From DATFXM01 sp035315885 (lineage in GTDB: Bacteria > Acidobacteriota > Blastocatellia > UBA7656), in assembly GCA_035315885.1 (NCBI GenBank), contig DATFXM010000187.1, positions 1-25,303 on the forward strand: 25,303 nucleotides of DNA, given 5' to 3'. A program made the translations under genes and the position numbers. Under the pieces are notes generated by a model. It saw only the letters and a list, made by a program, of their open reading frames with translations, did not search any database and was not told the DNA's origin. Shown here in pieces: positions 22,438 to 25,303 of the stretch (position 1 is its first letter; each line of letters opens with the position of its first letter).

Positions 22438-23316
22438 ATGATATGCGTAACTGGAGCCAGCGGGACTGTCGGTAGTGAGGTTATTAAACAACTCGGAGAG
22501 GCAAAGGCGCCGTTCCGCGCCGCCTACTTCTCCGAGCAAAAAGCACAGGCGGCCCGTTCGAAAGGGATAGACGCGGTCACGATCGACTATGGCAATCCTG
22601 AGACGCTGCGAGCAGCGTTCAAGGGATGCGACAAACTCTTCCTTCTCGGCCCAAACACGCCCGATCAGACTCAGCTCGAATTGAACGCCGTTGAGGCGGC
22701 AAAGGCTGGCATTAGACACATAGTTAAACTGTCAATGTTAGGAGCTGATGAAGAGGCGGTCAGCTTCGCAAAAACTCACCGGCCTGTCGAGAAAGCGATT
22801 GAGTCCAGTGGGATCGGCTGGACCTTTCTTCGCCCGAATGGCTTTATGCAGAACGTCGTGACGTACCTGGGCGATACCATAAAGTCCGAAGGTAATTTCT
22901 ATACCGCCGCCGGCGACGCGAAGATCAGTCACGTCGATGTGCGTGACATTGCCGCCGTCGCAGTGAAAGCACTGACTGAAACCGGGCACGAGCGAAAGGT
23001 GTATACGTTGACTGGACCACAGGCCCTCACCTATGACGAGATCGCCGATGAACTTTCGAATGTTCTTGGGCGCAAGATCAATCACATCAAACTCTCGCCT
23101 GCGGAGATGAAGGGTGGATTGCTTGCGGCGGGCATCCCGGAAGGGCTAGCGGATTCGTTGCTTGACCTCGAGCGCTACTACCGCGAGCAGCGAGCGAGCT
23201 TCATAACCGGCGACATCAAAACGGTGATCGGCCGCGACCCAATAAAATTTGAACAGTACGCGCGCGATCATGCGTCATCTCTCAAACCGATTGCGGAGAT
23301 CGGGGCCGCTCGATGA
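22438..23316 (+). CDS. NmrA-family NAD(P)-binding protein (atypical SDR)
   Basis: A 292-residue Rossmann-fold protein starting at ATG 22438 with AAGGAGGG seven bases upstream. The N-terminal VTGASGTVGSEVIKQL contains the GxxGxxG nucleotide-binding loop (6-12). Later segments LFLLGPNTPDQT, HIVKLSMLGAD, WTFLRPNGFMQNVVTYL, ISHVDVRDIAAVAVKAL and YTLTGPQALTYDEIADELS match the NmrA / QorB-like atypical short-chain dehydrogenase group. The catalytic YxxxK of classical SDRs is not evident, as usual for this group. Roles range from quinone reduction to redox sensing, so no substrate is assigned. It is transcribed alone and followed by a hairpin. Confidence 0.92.
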   Translation: MICVTGASGTVGSEVIKQLGEAKAPFRAAYFSEQKAQAARSKGIDAVTIDYGNPETLRAAFKGCDKLFLLGPNTPDQTQLELNAVEAAKAGIRHIVKLSMLGADEEAVSFAKTHRPVEKAIESSGIGWTFLRPNGFMQNVVTYLGDTIKSEGNFYTAAGDAKISHVDVRDIAAVAVKALTETGHERKVYTLTGPQALTYDEIADELSNVLGRKINHIKLSPAEMKGGLLAAGIPEGLADSLLDLERYYREQRASFITGDIKTVIGRDPIKFEQYARDHASSLKPIAEIGAAR

Positions 23317-23329
23317 TCTGATCGTGGTT

Positions 23330-23359
23330 GAGTTCCCCGCGGCCAGCCGCGGGGAACTC
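23330..23359 (+). terminator. Hairpin after the NmrA-type gene
   Basis: GAGTTCCCCGCGG, loop CCAG and CCGCGGGGAACTC form a perfect 13-bp stem 13 bp after the stop codon. Only TTGATGT follows, not a strong T run. It may act as a bidirectional or Rho-assisted terminator or protect the mRNA 3' end. Confidence 0.7.
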
Positions 23360-23668
23360 TTGATGTACATCAATCGCAGTTAAAAATATCGCGCATCTTA
23401 TGATTTTGAATTATTAGTTAGCGCTGTCCCGGCTACGCGCGATTAGCTGAGTCGGATTCCCGCCCAATTACTGGCTCTCACTAAATCGGACTACGCATTC
23501 ATCGACATCATTCAGACTGATACCTAGGTATTGCCGATACCATCGTCTAATAGATTCGCGCTTGGTCCGACGCTCAAAATCACACGGTGCAGAACGACAG
23601 GCGTATCACATACGCCCGCGATCGCATTGTTCATTCAGCATTCGCAACGTGGAAAGGAGAACGCTGTT
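23360..23668. other. Non-coding gap with no recognised feature
   Basis: Nothing beyond AT-rich stretches (near 23380-23420) is seen. The long frame from 23531 is an upstream extension of the GMC remnant and has no ribosome site. Confidence 0.5.
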
Positions 23669-24142
23669 ATGGGAATCCGAGATTCAAGTAAGAAAATACG
23701 AGTCGCCCGCCCCTCCCTTCCGGAATCTGCCGATGCAGGCGTGCTCACCGAGGGACGCCGAACGAAAGAGTTCGTCAAGCGAGTGCAATCGAACCAGCTG
23801 TGGCTAAGGTCTGGATTGCAGCCCCGCTACGATTTCATCGTTTGCGGGTCCGGCTCTTCTGGTTCCGTAGTAGCGGGGGCGGTTGGCCGAAAGCTCAGAC
23901 GCAGAGTCCTGCTAATCGAGGCCGGCGGGTGCGACGACGTCCCAGTGTAATGCAAGCAAATCGGTGGTTCCTGAAACCTTGGAGGCGAACGTGACTGGGC
24001 TTCAGGGCTCAACCCAACCCGCATCTCAACGGGCGGATGGCTCCATCATGCCGCGCGTGACCACCGGCAATACGATGGCCCCGTGCATCATCATCGGCCA
24101 GCGCGCCGCAGAGGTCTTGCGGACCGAGCACAAGTTGGGGAC
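23669..24142 (+). pseudogene. GMC oxidoreductase pseudogene (frameshifts plus large internal deletion)
   Basis: From ATG 23669 (AAAGGAGA eight bases upstream) the frame encodes YDFIVCGSGSSGSVVAG, the FAD-binding start of a GMC (choline-dehydrogenase-like) oxidoreductase. The frame then degrades. RLAESSDA, expected next, is found only in another frame at 23880-23903, and LLIEAGG is back in the first frame. VMQANRWFL (23947-23973), NLGGERDWA (23975-24001) and GFRAQPNPHLNGR (23998-24036) each need a further frame change, with in-frame stops such as TAA 23948. HLNGR is then joined directly to ADGSIMPRVTTGNTMAPC, the extreme C-terminal motif, so the middle is gone. Intact enzymes have about 500-560 residues, so roughly 350-400 codons are missing. 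No active enzyme is expected; the catalytic His of the C-terminal domain is lost with the deleted part. Confidence 0.88.
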
Positions 24143-24263
24143 GTCGGCCAGGTTCGCTGCTGCAAGCTATGCAACATTGGACTCGGCGTCGTTGACCACC
24201 AGCGTCTACGTTCGCAGAACGCCTATACGTAAAAACGTTGAGCGATAAGAAAGGAATATTCAA

Positions 24264-24701
24264 ATGTCTAAAATTGCACTCGAAATGGCAGCGGTTGAAG
24301 TCGCCCGGACCGTGCTGACTCACTTAAGAAACGGAGAGATCGACGAAGCAATCAATCGCTTTTCCGACGCGCTCAGGTTCAAGGACCACGGTCTTGGACT
24401 CGAATTCAATAACAAAGAGGGTTTGGCTGAGTTTTTCCGAAAGACAAGAGCACTCTACCCAGAGCACTTGTTGGAGACCGACACGGTATTCGCCAGTGGG
24501 GATCGCGTAATCATGGAATGGACACTTCTAGCCACGATAACAGAGCCATTCTACGGCGCACCTCGAAAATTTCTGGTGTCGGTGCGCGGAGTCTCGATCG
24601 TTCGGACGGAGGATGGCAAGATCAGCGATTGGGCGGACTACTATGACGGACGTACCTCGCGGCGCAACGCTTTGGCAGCGCAATTCGAGGATTGGATCTA
24701 G
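24264..24701 (+). CDS. SnoaL-like (NTF2-fold) protein
   Basis: A 145-residue protein starting at ATG 24264, with AAAGGAA about nine bases upstream. The pattern VARTVLTHLRNGEIDEAINR, LRFKDHGLGLEFNNKEGLAE, EHLLETDTVFASGDRVIMEW and GKISDWADYYDG is typical of SnoaL-like polyketide-cyclase-fold proteins of about 130-150 residues. No catalytic role can be read. It follows the GMC pseudogene, and intact relatives may once have formed one transcript (inference). A fragment of the CCCTCC repeat family lies about 100 bp after it. Confidence 0.88.
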   Translation: MSKIALEMAAVEVARTVLTHLRNGEIDEAINRFSDALRFKDHGLGLEFNNKEGLAEFFRKTRALYPEHLLETDTVFASGDRVIMEWTLLATITEPFYGAPRKFLVSVRGVSIVRTEDGKISDWADYYDGRTSRRNALAAQFEDWI

Positions 24702-24871
24702 GTCTGATCAGCGTGCCCTCTGCAGAGGTGAGAACCCAGGAATCAGCGACGAGGATGTATCAGCGCTATCGCTAGTAACTGAGTGCGCCAGATAAGTACT
24801 AGGGCTCCGAGCCCTCCGTTGCTGGTCTGTCGGAGAAACTCAACGATTCGCCACACGCAGCGCCACACACC
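24702..24871. other. Non-coding sequence with a partial CCCTCC repeat
   Basis: GGGCTCCGAGCCCTCCGT at 24802-24819 matches the left half of the terminator-like repeat at 16493-16509 but lacks the GGAGGG arm. No gene is seen. Confidence 0.55.
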
Positions 24872-24927
24872 GAGCCCGCGTAGCGGGCGACAGAACGCTA
24901 TCCCCCGGCGAGTCCGCGAACCGGGGG
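24872..24927 (-). repeat. Double-hairpin repeat, copy 1 (inverted)
   Basis: Reverse complement of the units at 24994 and 25071. On the minus strand it has the CCCCCGGTTCGCGGACTCGC-CGGGGG hairpin, then ATAGCGTTCTGTC, then the GCCCGC-TAC-GCGGGC hairpin. Confidence 0.85.
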
Positions 24928-24993
24928 TTCGGCGTTCACAGTATTAACATACGTAAGCGATCGACTCACCAGGCCCTGTGAGTTTAATCACTG

Positions 24994-25050
24994 CCCCCGG
25001 TTCGCGGACTCACCGGGGGATAGTGTTCTGTCGCCCGCTGCGCGGGCTCA
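24994..25050 (+). repeat. Double-hairpin repeat, copy 2
   Basis: CCCCCGGT...ACCGGGGG hairpin followed by ATAGTGTTCTGTC and the GCCCGC-TGC-GCGGGC hairpin. Nearly identical to copies 1 and 3. Confidence 0.87.
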
Positions 25051-25070
25051 GATCTCTGGTGCGCCCGTCA

Positions 25071-25126
25071 CCCCCGGTTCGCGGACTCACCGGGGGCTAC
25101 ATTCTGTCGCCCGCTCCGCGGGCTCA
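25071..25126 (+). repeat. Double-hairpin repeat, copy 3
   Basis: The same two hairpins as copy 2, in direct orientation and 77 bp downstream, with linker CTACATTCTGTC and loop TCC in the second hairpin. Confidence 0.87.
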
Positions 25127-25170
25127 TGTCTTGTACCGAACCCTATAGGGTCGACACTCAGCACTCGGGG

Positions 25171-25284
25171 AAATGGCGATCTTGGTTTCCAACCCTGAAG
25201 GGGTTGCGCCCCACAGCCCAGGGTTGCCGTCCCCGGCTACCCTGGGAAATGGCGATTTGGGGCTCCAACCCTGAAGGGGTTGCG
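25171..25284 (+). repeat. Tandem 76-bp period with CAACCCTGAAGGGGTTG palindromes
   Basis: AAATGGCGAT (25171 and 25247) and CAACCCTGAAGGGGTTGCG (25190 and 25266) both recur at exactly 76 bp. Between them, 25217-25246 is the hairpin CCCAGGGTTGCCG...CGGCTACCCTGGG. The same modules are found inverted at 12786-12848. The array may continue beyond the window edge. Confidence 0.85.
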
Positions 25285-25303
25285 TCACCGTTTGGCGATC
25301 GGA

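Noticed and set aside
24872..25126. Possible CRISPR array
   Set aside because: The units are each double hairpins of about 56 bp in mixed orientation, with spacing of 66 and 20 bp and no cas genes; this is not a CRISPR pattern.

Overview
The window reads as a chromosome segment from a soil-type member of the Acidobacteriota, with moderate GC of roughly 57%. The evidence is an Oar-type TonB-dependent receptor with an N-terminal carboxypeptidase-regulatory-like domain, a giant two-component-propeller histidine kinase, an abundance of palindromic intergenic repeats, and gene families (DUF899, SnoaL, DoxX, questin-oxidase-like, NmrA) that commonly sit together in Acidobacteria. This placement is inference; no rRNA, tRNA or ribosomal protein gene is present.

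Layout. (1) 1-4970: the 5' half of a TonB-dependent receptor on the minus strand, divergent from a periplasmic-propeller sensor kinase with no adjacent response regulator. (2) 4971-5450: an intergenic repeat island with a MITE-like element. (3) 5451-8031: a DoxX-like membrane protein, a free-standing sigma-54 activator without a sensory domain, and an NADPH-dependent FMN reductase. (4) 8131-11092: a tightly overlapping MlaE-MlaF-MlaD lipid-transport operon whose MCE protein ends in an OmpA-like domain, closed by a strong intrinsic terminator. (5) 11211-12577: an AraC regulator and a VOC (glyoxalase-fold) protein. (6) 12578-13037: repeat island. (7) 13038-16378: a histidine kinase / OmpR regulator / PP2C phosphatase signalling operon. 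(8) 16598-18708: a LysR regulator, whose C-terminus is encoded by a repeat, divergent from a questin-oxidase-like gene with a T-N11-A palindrome between them. (9) 18853-21947: a minus-strand run of a coiled-coil protein, a DUF899 thioredoxin-fold protein, an NTF2-like protein and a secreted protein of unknown function. (10) 22438-24701: an NmrA-type reductase, a heavily decayed GMC oxidoreductase pseudogene and a SnoaL-like protein. (11) 24702-25303: a dense cluster of two palindromic repeat families.

The genes are mostly housekeeping-accessory: sensing, envelope lipid transport, redox and detoxification. No phage, transposase, CRISPR or defence operon was recognised. The most unusual content is in the non-coding DNA. 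At least three palindromic repeat families recur in both orientations, and there are tandem heptanucleotide tracts of five different sequences at four loci. Two of these tracts touch translation-initiation regions. One palindromic repeat has become the coding end of a LysR gene.
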